NCBI RefSeq assembly: GCF_902364355.1 | Contig: NZ_CABJDK010000005.1 | Span: 11,595 to 75,594, forward strand | Direction of reading: 5' to 3' | Length of the DNA: 64,000 nucleotides | Source: Collinsella aerofaciens | Lineage (GTDB): Bacteria; Actinomycetota; Coriobacteriia; Coriobacteriales; Coriobacteriaceae | Shown here: piece by piece, positions 54,779-63,947 of the stretch | Layout of the letters: every line of letters begins with the position of its first letter | How positions within the stretch are numbered: position 1 is the first letter of the stretch | Translations under genes and position numbers: made by a program | Notes under the pieces: model-generated | Seen by the model: the letters and a program-made list of their open reading frames with translations, nothing else | Told to the model about the DNA's origin: nothing | Databases searched by the model: none

Positions 54779-54994
54779 TCTCGATCTGTAACATCTAGAC
54801 CCGATTTGGGCGGCTAGGTGTTACAGATTGAGATGTTGAGTCCCCGCCTGGACGGTTTGTCTAAATCTGTAACACGAGGGACGGTTTTTACTGAGTAACT
54901 GTTACAGATCTAGATCTTTCGGCAGGCTAGATTGGTTTGTCTCAATCTGTAACAGTTGCTCGGCAAAATAGGGTCTTACTGTTACAGATCGAGA
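54779..54994 (+). repeat. Array 2: six alternating 15-nt motifs on a 40-nt pitch
   Basis: TCT(C/A)(G/A)ATCTGTAACA at 54779, 54860 and 54940 alternates with the inverse TGTTACAGAT(T/C)(G/T)AGA at 54819, 54900 and 54980. Steps between motifs are 40, 41, 40, 40, 40, exactly the pattern of array 1, including the place of the 41. The 25-26-base spacers differ from those of array 1. The last pair extends to GGTTTGTCTC/GAGACAAACC. Confidence 0.85.
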
Positions 54995-55136
54995 CAAACC
55001 GACGGGCCGCCCCGCCCCATCCACCTGCCGCTACCTGCTGTCTGCCGATTTCCGTTGCGCCACTGTGCTCCCATGCCATATCCTCTAAACAACTACGCGG
55101 CAACATCGCCGCCGCGCCTACAAGAGAGGAATGTCC

Positions 55137-57167
55137 ATGACCGCACCCGCATCCAAACTGCTCCAGCCCATTACGGTTGGCCCCCTTGAGCTTAAAAACC
55201 GCATTATGTTCCCGCCGCTGACCACCGGCTACGAGGAGCGCGACGGTTCCATTGGCGAGCGCAGCCTGGCTTTTTACGAGCGCCTGGCCCGTGGCGGCGT
55301 GAGCTACATCGTCATCGGCGACGTTGCTCCTGTTATGACCGCAAGCCCCACGCCCAAGTTAGCGACCGACGCCCAGATCCCCACGTTTAAGGCGCTGGCC
55401 GACGCCGTTCACAAGCACGGCGCCAAGGTCGCGCTGCAGCTGTTCCACCCCGAGTACGACGTGCCCGGCGTCGGCCGCATGGTCATGGGTTCCATGGCCG
55501 CCGCCAAGGCTGCGCAGGAGGCCAAGGCCGCCGGCGACGAGGAGACCTTTGCCGCCAAGATGGCCGAGTCCAACGAGATCCGCAAGCAGGCCTACGCCAA
55601 GCTGCACCACGACATGCAGCACTTTGTGAACGAGGCGAGCGTAGAGCAGCTCACCCAGATCAAGGAGGCCATCGCTGCCTCGGCCGCCCGCGCGCAGCAG
55701 GCCGGCATCGACGCCATCGAGGTTCACGGCGACCGTCTGGTGGGTTCGCTGTGCTCGGCCATCCTCAACCAGCGCACCGACGAGTACGGTGGCTCGTTCG
55801 AGAACCGCGTTCGCTATGCGCTCGAGGTTGTCGCCGCCATTAAGGAAGCCGCGCCGCAGCTGATGGTGGAGTACAAGCTCCCCGTGATCATGGAGAACCC
55901 CGACGGCACGCCGCGCGGCAAGGGCGGCCTGCAGCCCGATGAGGCCTGCGAGTTTGCCAAGCTGCTCGAGGGCGCCGGCATCGACATGATCCAGGTTGCA
56001 CAGGCCAACCATACCGGCAACATGGGCGACACCATTCCGCCCATGGGCGCCATGCCCTACAACTGGACGCTGCCCGTGGCCGAGCGCGTCAAGGCCCTGG
56101 TCTCCGTGCCGGTGGCCACTGTCGGCCGTGTTGTTTCGGTCGAGGCCGGCGAGAAGATTCTGGAAGACGGTTCGGCCGATATCATCGCGTACGGCCGCTC
56201 GCTCATGTGCGACCCCGACATTGCGCTGAAGGCCGCCACGGGTGAGCCCATTCGCGAGTGCCTCAATTGCAACAAGGGCTGCGTCGACGCGATTCAAAAC
56301 CGCAAGTACATCTCGTGCGTGCTCAATGCCGAGAACGGCGACGAGGCGACCATCGCCATCAAGCCGGGCGAGGGCGACAAGAAGGTCGCCGTGGTGGGCG
56401 GCGGTATTGCCGGCTTGGAGGCCGCGCGCGTGGCGGCCAAGCGCGGCTACGACGTGACCGTCTATGAGGCGAGCGATCACTTGGGCGGCCAGATTGTGCT
56501 GGCAGCCGCGCCTCCGCGCAAGGACGAGATCATGCGCTCGGTCGAGTACTACGAGAAGATTCTGCCCGGCCTGGGCGTGAAGGTCGAGCTTAACCATGCC
56601 GCTACGGCCGAGGATCTCAACGCCGCCGACGCCGCGATTGTGGCCGTGGGCGCACACGACGTGGTCATCCCCGTTCCGGGTGCCGACTCGGACAAGGTCG
56701 TCTCGAGCTGGGACGTGCTGGCCGGCAAGGTGGAGCTCAGCGGGCGCGTCGCCGTCATTGGCGGTGGCCTGGTGGGCACCGAGACTGCCGAGTACCTGCT
56801 GCAGCACGGCTGCGAGGTGGCGATCGTCGAGATGCTCGACAAGATTGCCGCGGGCGAGTCCGAGACCATTCTGCCGCTGATCATGAGCGACTTCGCCGCC
56901 CACAACGTGGAACAGCACGTTAAGACCCGCCTGACCGCCGTTACCGACGAGGGCGTGGAGGCCGTGCACACCACCGAGGACGGCCCCGAGGAGCCGGTGA
57001 AGATCGCCTGCGATTACGTGGTGATGGCCGTGGGCTCCAAGGCCAACGCGTTTGACCTGGATGGCGTGACGGTGCCCGTGACCTGCGTGGGCGACTGCTC
57101 GGGCGAGCGCACCGCCGACATTGCGAGCGCCATTCGCACGGCGTATCACGCGGCCAACGAGCTGTAG
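55137..57167 (+). CDS. Old-yellow-enzyme/2,4-dienoyl-CoA reductase-like flavoprotein
   Basis: 676-residue FMN/[4Fe-4S]/FAD oxidoreductase of the FadH/BaiCD/trimethylamine-dehydrogenase group. An N-terminal TIM barrel (residues ~1-370) carries the FMN fold with ILNQRTDEYGGSFENR. The cluster motif is CLNCNKGC followed by a Cys 12 residues on (about residues 375-394). FAD (VAVVGGGIAGLEAARVA) and NAD (VAVIGGGLVGTETAEYLL) folds follow. The ATG at 55137 has AGAGGA upstream. It reduces enoates, possibly fatty acyl-CoA, bile-acid or other gut compounds; the substrate is not determinable. Confidence 0.9.
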   Translation: MTAPASKLLQPITVGPLELKNRIMFPPLTTGYEERDGSIGERSLAFYERLARGGVSYIVIGDVAPVMTASPTPKLATDAQIPTFKALADAVHKHGAKVALQLFHPEYDVPGVGRMVMGSMAAAKAAQEAKAAGDEETFAAKMAESNEIRKQAYAKLHHDMQHFVNEASVEQLTQIKEAIAASAARAQQAGIDAIEVHGDRLVGSLCSAILNQRTDEYGGSFENRVRYALEVVAAIKEAAPQLMVEYKLPVIMENPDGTPRGKGGLQPDEACEFAKLLEGAGIDMIQVAQANHTGNMGDTIPPMGAMPYNWTLPVAERVKALVSVPVATVGRVVSVEAGEKILEDGSADIIAYGRSLMCDPDIALKAATGEPIRECLNCNKGCVDAIQNRKYISCVLNAENGDEATIAIKPGEGDKKVAVVGGGIAGLEAARVAAKRGYDVTVYEASDHLGGQIVLAAAPPRKDEIMRSVEYYEKILPGLGVKVELNHAATAEDLNAADAAIVAVGAHDVVIPVPGADSDKVVSSWDVLAGKVELSGRVAVIGGGLVGTETAEYLLQHGCEVAIVEMLDKIAAGESETILPLIMSDFAAHNVEQHVKTRLTAVTDEGVEAVHTTEDGPEEPVKIACDYVVMAVGSKANAFDLDGVTVPVTCVGDCSGERTADIASAIRTAYHAANEL

Positions 57168-57242
57168 TTGAACATCGCGGCCAGGCGGGGCGGTAGCACG
57201 GATCCGCCTCGCCCGGCTGTGTCCCGTCGGGTGTCAACCGGT

Positions 57243-57279
57243 GCGGGGCCTGCAAGCGCAGCAGGCCCCGCCCTTTTTG
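57243..57279 (+). terminator. Terminator of the flavoprotein gene
   Basis: GCGGGGCCTGC (57243-57253) pairs with GCAGGCCCCGC (57261-57271), followed by a T run. The rest of the 57168-57607 gap is AT-rich and has no gene I can support. Confidence 0.85.
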
Positions 57280-57537
57280 TTTTGCTTCGGTGGATGGCAA
57301 TGCGCGGTAATCATGAGGAGTAAGGACGTCTACTGCCTTGCCGATTACTCAAAATTATTGGGGGAGGGGTTAATAACTATATCCTCTATGCCAAAGGACA
57401 TAAAGAGGTGTCAATTTTGTTGACAGGCGAATGACGATTGGCTGCGAGTCAGCTACCAGCGTAAATAATCGATAAAGAAATGTCGTAAATTGGTGCCAAA
57501 TGCCCAGATAACGCCGCGTCTATTTTAATTAACTGCT

Positions 57538-57566
57538 TTGAGCAAACAGTAAAATGCTACTATCTA
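57538..57566 (+). promoter_or_regulatory. Candidate promoter of the HTH gene
   Basis: TTGAGC (57538-57543), a 17-base spacer and TATCTA (57561-57566), 41 bases before the GTG start. Confidence 0.45.
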
Positions 57567-57607
57567 ACTTGCACGTAAGAAAGCAGATTAACGGTTAAGG
57601 CTAAGAA

Positions 57608-58012
57608 GTGGCAGGTATGTCGGAAGCAACTAGGACTCGCACGCATGCGCCCGAGGTTAGGCAGCGCGCCGTCGAGATCCTCCAAGAGGGGGTCGGTCAT
57701 CGCGCCCTCGCCGCGGAGCTTGGCATTCCCCAGGCCACGGCTCGTCAGTGGGCCCGCGCGTATGCCGTAGGCGGTGCCGACGCCGTTCTCAACGCCGGTT
57801 CGCATCATCACACCTATTTGTACGAAGTTAAGCTCGCCGTGGTCAAGGACCGCTTGGAAAACGGCTTAACGGTTCGCGAGGCCATGATCAAGCACAAGAT
57901 TCCCAGCGAGTCTTCGGTCAAGGCTTGGTGCCGCCAGTATCGCGAGAGCGGTGAGTCCGCGCTGGTTGATAAGCCGCGCGGTCGCAAGCCGCGCGTTAAA
58001 AAGGCGGAATAG
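57608..58012 (+). CDS. HTH protein, transposase OrfA-like
   Basis: 134-residue basic protein with two helix-turn-helix units (about residues 16-50 and 75-115), EILQEGVGHRALAAELGIPQ followed by TARQWARAYAVGG, and a C-terminal Arg/Lys-rich tail. The layout is like OrfA of IS3-type elements, but no OrfB, DDE domain or inverted ends are nearby, so it is either a domesticated regulator or a remnant. The GTG start follows AAGG; ATG 57617 is an alternative. It directly precedes the hydrogenase operon. Confidence 0.7.
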   Translation: MAGMSEATRTRTHAPEVRQRAVEILQEGVGHRALAAELGIPQATARQWARAYAVGGADAVLNAGSHHHTYLYEVKLAVVKDRLENGLTVREAMIKHKIPSESSVKAWCRQYRESGESALVDKPRGRKPRVKKAE

Positions 58013-58024
58013 CGAACGGGATGG

Positions 58025-58048
58025 TGCGCCCACAGGGGCGCATTTTTC
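58025..58048 (+). terminator. Terminator of the HTH gene
   Basis: TGCGCCC and GGGCGCA form a short stem with an ACAG loop, followed by TTTTTCTT. It separates the HTH gene from the hydrogenase operon. The rest of the 58013-58299 gap shows nothing further that I can support. Confidence 0.8.
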
Positions 58049-58299
58049 TTGCCGCGCCAACTTTTTGGACCGTCGTGAGCCTACTGGAACATCCTCCAAA
58101 GTGGTTAATAAACCGCGCGCAGTGGCCCGTGCGCCCGCCGCCGCGATAGGGGGAGCGTCGCCTCTCTGCTCCAAAGCGGACAGACTCCTTACCCCGTACG
58201 CCTAAAACTCCCCAGTTGACCGAAAACCCGCCGTCGCTACTCCTCAACTGAGCTATAACGTTAAACAATTGCAGCGTTTTTGCATGGGGGAGTGATGGT

Positions 58300-61182
58300 A
58301 TGACGCTACTGTATTTCCTTACCCTGTTTCCGCTGGTACCGGCGCTGGGCATGCTGCTCGCGCGCGGTGACCGCGCCCGCGATGCGGTAGGGCTTGTAGG
58401 CTCCGGCATTATTATGGCGGTGACAGTTGTAGTCGCCGTCATGTTTTTTGGCACGGGTCCTCAGAGCTTCGGGGTGGCACCGGGCACCTCGCATGTGCTC
58501 TCGATCATCAGCTCCGTCATCGACGTAATTCTGTGCGCCGTCATCCTGTACAACGCGCGTAAATATAAGAGCACGCTCACCACGGTGCTCGGCGTGGTGC
58601 AGCTGGTGGGTTCGCTCGCCTTTGCAGCCATGACGCTGCCCGCGGCCGAAGCCGTCACGGCAACGCCACTCTACCTAGACTACATGAGTGTGATCATGGT
58701 CCTCGCCGTCGGTATCGTCGGCAGCCTAATCTGCGTGTATGCCCTGGGCTACATGAAGGACTTCCAGGCCCATGACGAGCACGAGGCCGCGCTGCGCGGG
58801 CAGACCGCGCCCGACCGTCGCCCGCAGTTCCTGGCGCTCATGTTCCTGTTCCTCTCGGCCATGTTCGTCATCGTGACGAGCGACAACCTTGAGTGGCTGT
58901 TCTGCGGCTGGGAAATCACCACCGTGTGCTCGTTCCTCATGATTGGCTACACGCGTACGCCCGAGGCCATCAAGAACGCCTTCACCCAGATCATCCTCAA
59001 CATGCTGGGCGGTATCGCGTTTTTGGCCGGACTCATGTTCCTGCACGTCAACGGCATGCCGCTGACCATCTCGGGCATGATCGAGCTTTCCGGCGCCGGA
59101 ACCGCGCAATCCGCGCTGCTGGTCATGCCGGTCATCCTGTTGTCGCTCGCCGCACTCACCAAGGCCGCACAGATGCCGTTCCACACGTGGCTGTTGGGTG
59201 CCATGGTTGCCCCCACGCCCACGAGCGCCCTGCTGCACTCGTCAACCATGGTCAAAGCCGGCGTGTTTTTGATGGTCAAGCTGAGCCCACTCTATGCCAT
59301 CTATCCCGTGACCGGCTTTATGGTCACGAGTGTGGGCGCCATCACGTTTTTGCTCGCTGCCCTCATGGCCATCTCGCAGAGTAATGCCAAACGCGTGCTC
59401 GCGTACTCCACCATCTCCAACTTGGGCCTCATCAGCGCCTGCTTGGGTGTCGGCGCGCCCGAGGCCGTGTGGGCGGCCATCTTCCTAATCCTGTTCCACA
59501 CGGTGGCCAAGTCGCTGCTGTTCCTGTGCGTAGGCACCGCCGAGCATCATATCGGCAGCCGCAATATCGAGGACATGGACGGCATGTTCAGCCGCATGCC
59601 GCACCTGACGCGCCTGATGATGCTGGGTATTATGGGCATGTTCGTGGCCCCGTTTGGCATGCTCGTGTCCAAGTGGGGCGCCCTGGTGGCGTTTGCGCAG
59701 ACCGGCAACGTGCTCATGATCATGGTGCTTGCCTTTGGCTCGGCCGCGACCTTCTTCTTCTGGGGCAAGTGGCTTGCTAAGCTTTCGGGCGTCGATCCCA
59801 CGGCTCAAAACGTTGAGGTCAATGTCCATAAGACCGAATGGATGGCCCTCAACACCATCGCCGCGCTGCTGATTCTTTGCTGCGTGGCGTTCCCGCTCAT
59901 CTCGAGCGGTCTGGTGTCGCCTTACTTGGCCATGGTGTTTGGCCGCGTGCCGTACGTTATTGGCAAGGACTCCATGTATCTGATGGTGGTTATCGTGGCG
60001 TTTATCGCCGTGGTGCTGCTGACTTCATTCCGCGTGAGCAATAAGCCGCACGTCAACGTATATCTTTCGGGTGTGGGAACCGACAATTACCGCCATTTCC
60101 GCGGCTCGATGGGACACGAGGTGAAGGCCGAAAAGCGCAATTGGTACTCGGAGGACGCCCTTGGCGAGAAGCGTATTGGCCCCGCGGGTAGTGTTGTTTG
60201 CTGCGCCATCATCCTGTTTGCGCTGCTGTGCTGCGCGTGGATTGGGCCCGAGAGACTCGCCATGAGTGCGCCCTCGGTGCTGCGCGGCAAGTATTTCGAA
60301 GGCTCGGGTGTCGTGGGCATTTTTATTGGCACCGTGGCGTTTGCCTTGATTGCGCCGCTTGTGGGCGGCCTGATCGACGGCGTTGACCGCAAACTTTCGG
60401 CTCGCATGCAGGGCCGCGTGGGACCGCGTCTGCTGCAGCCGTTCTACGATGTGGCCAAGCTCCTGCGCAAAGCCCCTGCCAGCGTAAACACCATGGACGA
60501 TACCTACATGGCGTGCGCGCTCATCTTCACCGTCGTGGGCGGCGGCATCTTTGTGTCGGGCTCCAACACGCTGCTGTGCGCTTTTATGGTGACGCTCGCT
60601 GCGATCTTTGTGGTGCTGGCGTCCGCCTCGACGCAAAGCCCATTTGCCCAGGTTGGCGCCGACCGCGAGCTGCTGCAAGTCATGAGTTACGAGCCCGCCG
60701 TTCTGCTGATGAGCGTGGGCCTGTACCTTGCCACCGACAGCTTCGATTCCATTGCCGTGACGGGGCAGTCAGCCCCCATCATCGTGTACAGCGCGCCCAT
60801 TTTCCTTGCGCTGCTCGCGGTGCTTACCATCAAGCTACGCAAGTCGCCGTTCGACCTTTCGTACTCGCATCACGCGCATCAGGAGATTGTCCAGGGCGTC
60901 GCCACCGAGATGAGCGGCAGCACGCTGGCCAAGATGACCCTTATGCACTGGTGCGAGACCGTGCTGTTTTTGATGTGGGTGGGCATGTTCTTTGTCTGGG
61001 ACAACCCGGTGAGCTGGGCCGTAGCCCTGGTCGTGATGGCCGCGACGTATTTTGTCGAGGTACTGATCGATAACACCTTCGCCCGTAGCACCTGGCGCAG
61101 CTGCTTTAAGCTCGGCTGGGGCGTGGCGCTGGTGTTTGGCCTGCTCAACCTTATGCCCATCCTCGTCGACGTGTTTATTTAG
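58300..61182 (+). CDS. Fused hydrogenase membrane subunits (antiporter-like HycC/HyfB plus NuoH/HycD)
   Basis: 960-residue membrane protein that fuses two subunits usually made separately. Residues 1 to ~590 are a NuoL/MrpD-like proton antiporter with about 14 helices (FTQIILNMLGGIAFLAG, PTPTSALLHSSTMVKAG). Residues ~660-960 are NuoH-like with GRVGPRLLQPFYDVAKLLRK (~701), STQSPFAQVGADREL and RKSPFDLSYSHHAHQEIVQG. It would form the ion-pumping membrane arm. GGGGGAG precedes the ATG. First gene of a five-gene group 4 hydrogenase operon. No frameshift joins the halves; the reading frame runs through a charged linker and one or two helices. Confidence 0.9.
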   Translation: MTLLYFLTLFPLVPALGMLLARGDRARDAVGLVGSGIIMAVTVVVAVMFFGTGPQSFGVAPGTSHVLSIISSVIDVILCAVILYNARKYKSTLTTVLGVVQLVGSLAFAAMTLPAAEAVTATPLYLDYMSVIMVLAVGIVGSLICVYALGYMKDFQAHDEHEAALRGQTAPDRRPQFLALMFLFLSAMFVIVTSDNLEWLFCGWEITTVCSFLMIGYTRTPEAIKNAFTQIILNMLGGIAFLAGLMFLHVNGMPLTISGMIELSGAGTAQSALLVMPVILLSLAALTKAAQMPFHTWLLGAMVAPTPTSALLHSSTMVKAGVFLMVKLSPLYAIYPVTGFMVTSVGAITFLLAALMAISQSNAKRVLAYSTISNLGLISACLGVGAPEAVWAAIFLILFHTVAKSLLFLCVGTAEHHIGSRNIEDMDGMFSRMPHLTRLMMLGIMGMFVAPFGMLVSKWGALVAFAQTGNVLMIMVLAFGSAATFFFWGKWLAKLSGVDPTAQNVEVNVHKTEWMALNTIAALLILCCVAFPLISSGLVSPYLAMVFGRVPYVIGKDSMYLMVVIVAFIAVVLLTSFRVSNKPHVNVYLSGVGTDNYRHFRGSMGHEVKAEKRNWYSEDALGEKRIGPAGSVVCCAIILFALLCCAWIGPERLAMSAPSVLRGKYFEGSGVVGIFIGTVAFALIAPLVGGLIDGVDRKLSARMQGRVGPRLLQPFYDVAKLLRKAPASVNTMDDTYMACALIFTVVGGGIFVSGSNTLLCAFMVTLAAIFVVLASASTQSPFAQVGADRELLQVMSYEPAVLLMSVGLYLATDSFDSIAVTGQSAPIIVYSAPIFLALLAVLTIKLRKSPFDLSYSHHAHQEIVQGVATEMSGSTLAKMTLMHWCETVLFLMWVGMFFVWDNPVSWAVALVVMAATYFVEVLIDNTFARSTWRSCFKLGWGVALVFGLLNLMPILVDVFI

Positions 61183-61194
61183 GAGGCGGCATCC

Positions 61195-61788
61195 ATGGAT
61201 CATAAAATGTCGCGCTCACCGTGGGTTATTCATTACGACGGCTCGAGCTGCAACGGATGCGATATCGAGGTGCTGGCCTCGCTTACCCCACTGTTCGATG
61301 CGGAGCGCTTTGGCGTGGTCAACACCGGCAACCCCAAACATGCGGACATCTTTTTGGTGACGGGCTCGGTCAATGCCCAGAACCTGCCCGTCGTGCGTCA
61401 GATTTACAACCAGATGCTCGAGCCCAAGTGCGTGGTGGCGTGCGGCATCTGCGCGTGCTCGGGCGGCGTGTTCCGCGATGCCTACAACGTGATCGGCGGC
61501 GTGGACCGCGCGATTCCCGTGGACGTGTACGCGCCCGGGTGCGCCATTCGCCCCGAGACGGTGATCGATGCCATCGTGGAGGCGTGCGGCATCTTGGACC
61601 AGAAGGAGGCCGTGATGCGCGCCGGCGGCGATCCGCTCACCGTGGGCGGCGCCGCCACCTGGGACGGTGGCGTTGAGCTGGGCGAGGACGGGTTTGTGGC
61701 CGCGGCTGAGGCCGGCGACGCGCCCGCCGCTGGCGACGCACCTGCTGGGACGCCCGCCGCGTCCGTCGCTGCAAAGGAGGCCGAGTAA
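61195..61788 (+). CDS. Hydrogenase small subunit (NuoB/HycG-like)
   Basis: 197 residues. The proximal [4Fe-4S] cluster ligands are in GSSCNGCDIE (residues ~16-26), VVACGICACSGG and APGCAIRP. Residues past ~160 form an Ala/Gly/Asp-rich tail not seen in short relatives. AGGAGG precedes the ATG. The last base of its stop is the first base of the next start, so translation is coupled. It passes electrons between the Ni-Fe site and the ferredoxin-like subunit. Confidence 0.93.
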   Translation: MDHKMSRSPWVIHYDGSSCNGCDIEVLASLTPLFDAERFGVVNTGNPKHADIFLVTGSVNAQNLPVVRQIYNQMLEPKCVVACGICACSGGVFRDAYNVIGGVDRAIPVDVYAPGCAIRPETVIDAIVEACGILDQKEAVMRAGGDPLTVGGAATWDGGVELGEDGFVAAAEAGDAPAAGDAPAGTPAASVAAKEAE

Positions 61789-62504
61789 TGCAAGAGGCAA
61801 TCTATACCATCGTTGGGATCGACGAGCTCCTGTCGCATGTCCAGGCGCTTAAGGGCGTCGGTGCGCGCTTTGTGCAAATGCACGCCGAGCGTAACGTCGA
61901 CGACGGCTCGTATCGCTTGGTCTATACGTTTATCAACGTTCGTGCTGCTCAGGAGCATATTGCGCAGGGCGGCAGCTATGCGATCGAGAACCTGGTGGTC
62001 GAAGGCATCGACCAGTACCAGGAGATTCCGTCCATCAGCTCGTATTATCCGGCGGTATTCCCGTTTGAAAACGAAGCGCACGATCTGTTTGGTCTTGCCA
62101 TCACCGATATGCAGATCGACTTTAAGGGCTTTTTCTACCAGGTCTCGACCGCTGAACCCATGAGCGTTATCACGCCCGAGGTGAAGGCCGCGCGCGAGAA
62201 GGCCATGAAGGTCCGCGCGGCTGCCGAGGCCAAGGCGCGCAAGGCCGCTGCCGAGAAGGCCGCCGCGGCTGCGGCTGCTGCAGGGGAGGGCGTTGCGGGC
62301 GCCGGCGATGCCGCGGGCGCCGCTGCTCAGCCCGCTGCGGCTGCCGGCTCCGATGCTCAGCACGATGGGGCTGCTGCGAAGGCGGCGCTCAAGGCCGCCG
62401 AGATGGAGGCAAAGCTCGCCGCCATGGATCCTGAGAAAGCGGCCAAGGTCCGCGCGGCGCTTGCCGCCAAGGCCGCCCGCGACAAGCAGAAAAAGGAGGC
62501 GTAA
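61788..62504 (+). CDS. NuoC-like hydrogenase subunit with Ala-rich tail
   Basis: 238 residues. The first ~125 fit the 30-kDa complex I (NuoC/HycE N-terminal) domain, with SYYPAVFPFENEAHDLFGL. Residues ~135-238 are a highly charged Ala/Lys/Glu stretch (repeats like AAEAKARKAAAEKAAAAAAA), predicted coiled coil or flexible arm, not part of the known domain. Overlaps the previous gene by one base. The tail may tether or be a lineage addition. Confidence 0.88.
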   Translation: MQEAIYTIVGIDELLSHVQALKGVGARFVQMHAERNVDDGSYRLVYTFINVRAAQEHIAQGGSYAIENLVVEGIDQYQEIPSISSYYPAVFPFENEAHDLFGLAITDMQIDFKGFFYQVSTAEPMSVITPEVKAAREKAMKVRAAAEAKARKAAAEKAAAAAAAAGEGVAGAGDAAGAAAQPAAAAGSDAQHDGAAAKAALKAAEMEAKLAAMDPEKAAKVRAALAAKAARDKQKKEA

Positions 62505-62509
62505 GGCCC

Positions 62510-63598
62510 ATGGCACATCGCTCCGTTATTCCGTTTGGACCGCAGCACCCGGTGCTGCCCGAGCCGCTTCATCTGGACTTGGTGATCGAGGACGACCGCG
62601 TTATCGAGGCAATTCCACAGATCGGCTTTGTGCACCGCGGGCTCGAGAAGCTCACCGAAAAGCGCGACATGCATCAGTTTGGCTACATCGCCGAGCGCAT
62701 CTGCGGCATTTGCGCCGTGGGCCACAGCTGCGGCTATGCCAGCGCCTGCGAACGCATGCTTGACATCGAGGTGCCCGGCCGCGTGCAGTATATTCGCACC
62801 ATTCTGCACGAGCTTTCGCGCGTTCACTCGCATTTGCTGTGGCTGGGCCTGCTTGCCGACGCCTTTGGCTTTGAGGCGCTGTTCTATCGTTCGTGGACCC
62901 TGCGCGAGCAGATTCTCAAGATCTTTGAGAGCACTTGCGGCGGGCGCGTGATTCTGTCGATTAACGAGATCGGCGGCCTTAAGCATGATATCGAGGACTC
63001 CGAGCTGGCAGGCATTGTCCAGACGCTCGATGCCATGCGTCCTGACTACGAGGCTCTGGTGCATACGTTTTTGGACGATGACAGCTGCGGCGAGCGCCTG
63101 CATGGCGTGGGCGTGATTAGCAAGAAAGACGCGCTGGAGCTTTCGATGGTCGGTCCGTTTGGGCGCGCCTCGGGCGTGGACTACGACGTGCGCATGTTTG
63201 GCGACGGCGCCTATGCGGATCTGGCTGCGTTTGAGCCAATTGTCGCTACCGATGGCGACTGCTATGCCCGCTGCCAGGTGCGTTGCGCCGAGGTCACGCA
63301 GGCTATGGACATCATCAAGGAGCTTGTGGGCAAGATTCCGCACGACGGTATCGGTGGGCGCACCAAGCTTACGCCGGCCGACGGCGCGCGCGGCGAGGTT
63401 GTGATTGAGCAGCCGCGCGGCGAGGCGTATTACTATGTGCGCGGCAACGGCACCAAGAACTTGGACCGTTTTCGCGTGCGCACGCCGACGTCGCAAAATC
63501 TGGCGGGTCTGACGCATGCGCTGCAGGGCGTGCTCATTGCCAACGTGCCCATGATTATCCTGACCATCGACCCCTGCATTAGCTGCACGGAAAGGTAG
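62510..63598 (+). CDS. [NiFe]-hydrogenase large subunit (group 4, NuoD/HycE-like)
   Basis: 362-residue catalytic subunit. Both nickel-binding motifs are present: RICGICAVGH near residue 63 and DPCISCTER at the C-terminus, separating it from NuoD of complex I, which lacks these cysteines. The chain ends right after the second motif with no C-terminal extension, so the usual endopeptidase processing may not be needed, as proposed for some group 4 enzymes. It starts 5 bases after the NuoC-like gene. It should reduce protons to H2 with ferredoxin electrons. Confidence 0.92.
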   Translation: MAHRSVIPFGPQHPVLPEPLHLDLVIEDDRVIEAIPQIGFVHRGLEKLTEKRDMHQFGYIAERICGICAVGHSCGYASACERMLDIEVPGRVQYIRTILHELSRVHSHLLWLGLLADAFGFEALFYRSWTLREQILKIFESTCGGRVILSINEIGGLKHDIEDSELAGIVQTLDAMRPDYEALVHTFLDDDSCGERLHGVGVISKKDALELSMVGPFGRASGVDYDVRMFGDGAYADLAAFEPIVATDGDCYARCQVRCAEVTQAMDIIKELVGKIPHDGIGGRTKLTPADGARGEVVIEQPRGEAYYYVRGNGTKNLDRFRVRTPTSQNLAGLTHALQGVLIANVPMIILTIDPCISCTER

Positions 63599-63605
63599 GC
63601 ACGGC

Positions 63606-63947
63606 ATGAGTTTGCTGACATTTGCCAAGACGGCCTTGGGTTCTATGGTCAAGCAGCCGGTAACGGTGCGCTATCCGCAGGAGAAGCTCGCGGCACCCGA
63701 GCGCCTGCGCGGGCATATCGTCAACGATATGGACGTGTGCATCTGCTGCGGCATGTGCGCGCGCCGTTGCCCGGCGGGTGCACTTGCGGTCGATCGCAAG
63801 GGCGGAACGTGGTCGATTGACCCGTATGCCTGCGTGGTGTGCGGTGAGTGCATCGAGAGCTGCCCCAAGCACTGCCTGACTATGGACACCGCCCGCACTC
63901 CAGTCGCAGCGGACAAGACCCCCACGGTAGAAACCAAGCCGGAGTAG
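63606..63947 (+). CDS. Ferredoxin-like hydrogenase subunit (NuoI/HycF-like)
   Basis: 113 residues with two CxxCxxCxxxCP [4Fe-4S] motifs: CICCGMCARRCP and CVVCGECIESCP. It relays electrons from soluble ferredoxin to the small subunit. It starts 7 bases after the large subunit and ends a five-gene operon; hydrogenase maturation genes are not in the window. A short direct repeat TAGCGCTGGAAT follows near the window end. Confidence 0.93.
   Translation: MSLLTFAKTALGSMVKQPVTVRYPQEKLAAPERLRGHIVNDMDVCICCGMCARRCPAGALAVDRKGGTWSIDPYACVVCGECIESCPKHCLTMDTARTPVAADKTPTVETKPE

Noticed and set aside
57608..58012. Complete insertion sequence
   Set aside because: Only an OrfA-like HTH protein is present; no catalytic transposase frame or terminal inverted repeats were found around it.
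58300..63947. Respiratory complex I (nuo) fragment
   Set aside because: The large subunit retains both CxxC nickel motifs, and the gene set lacks NuoE/F/G and most membrane subunits, so it is a group 4 hydrogenase.
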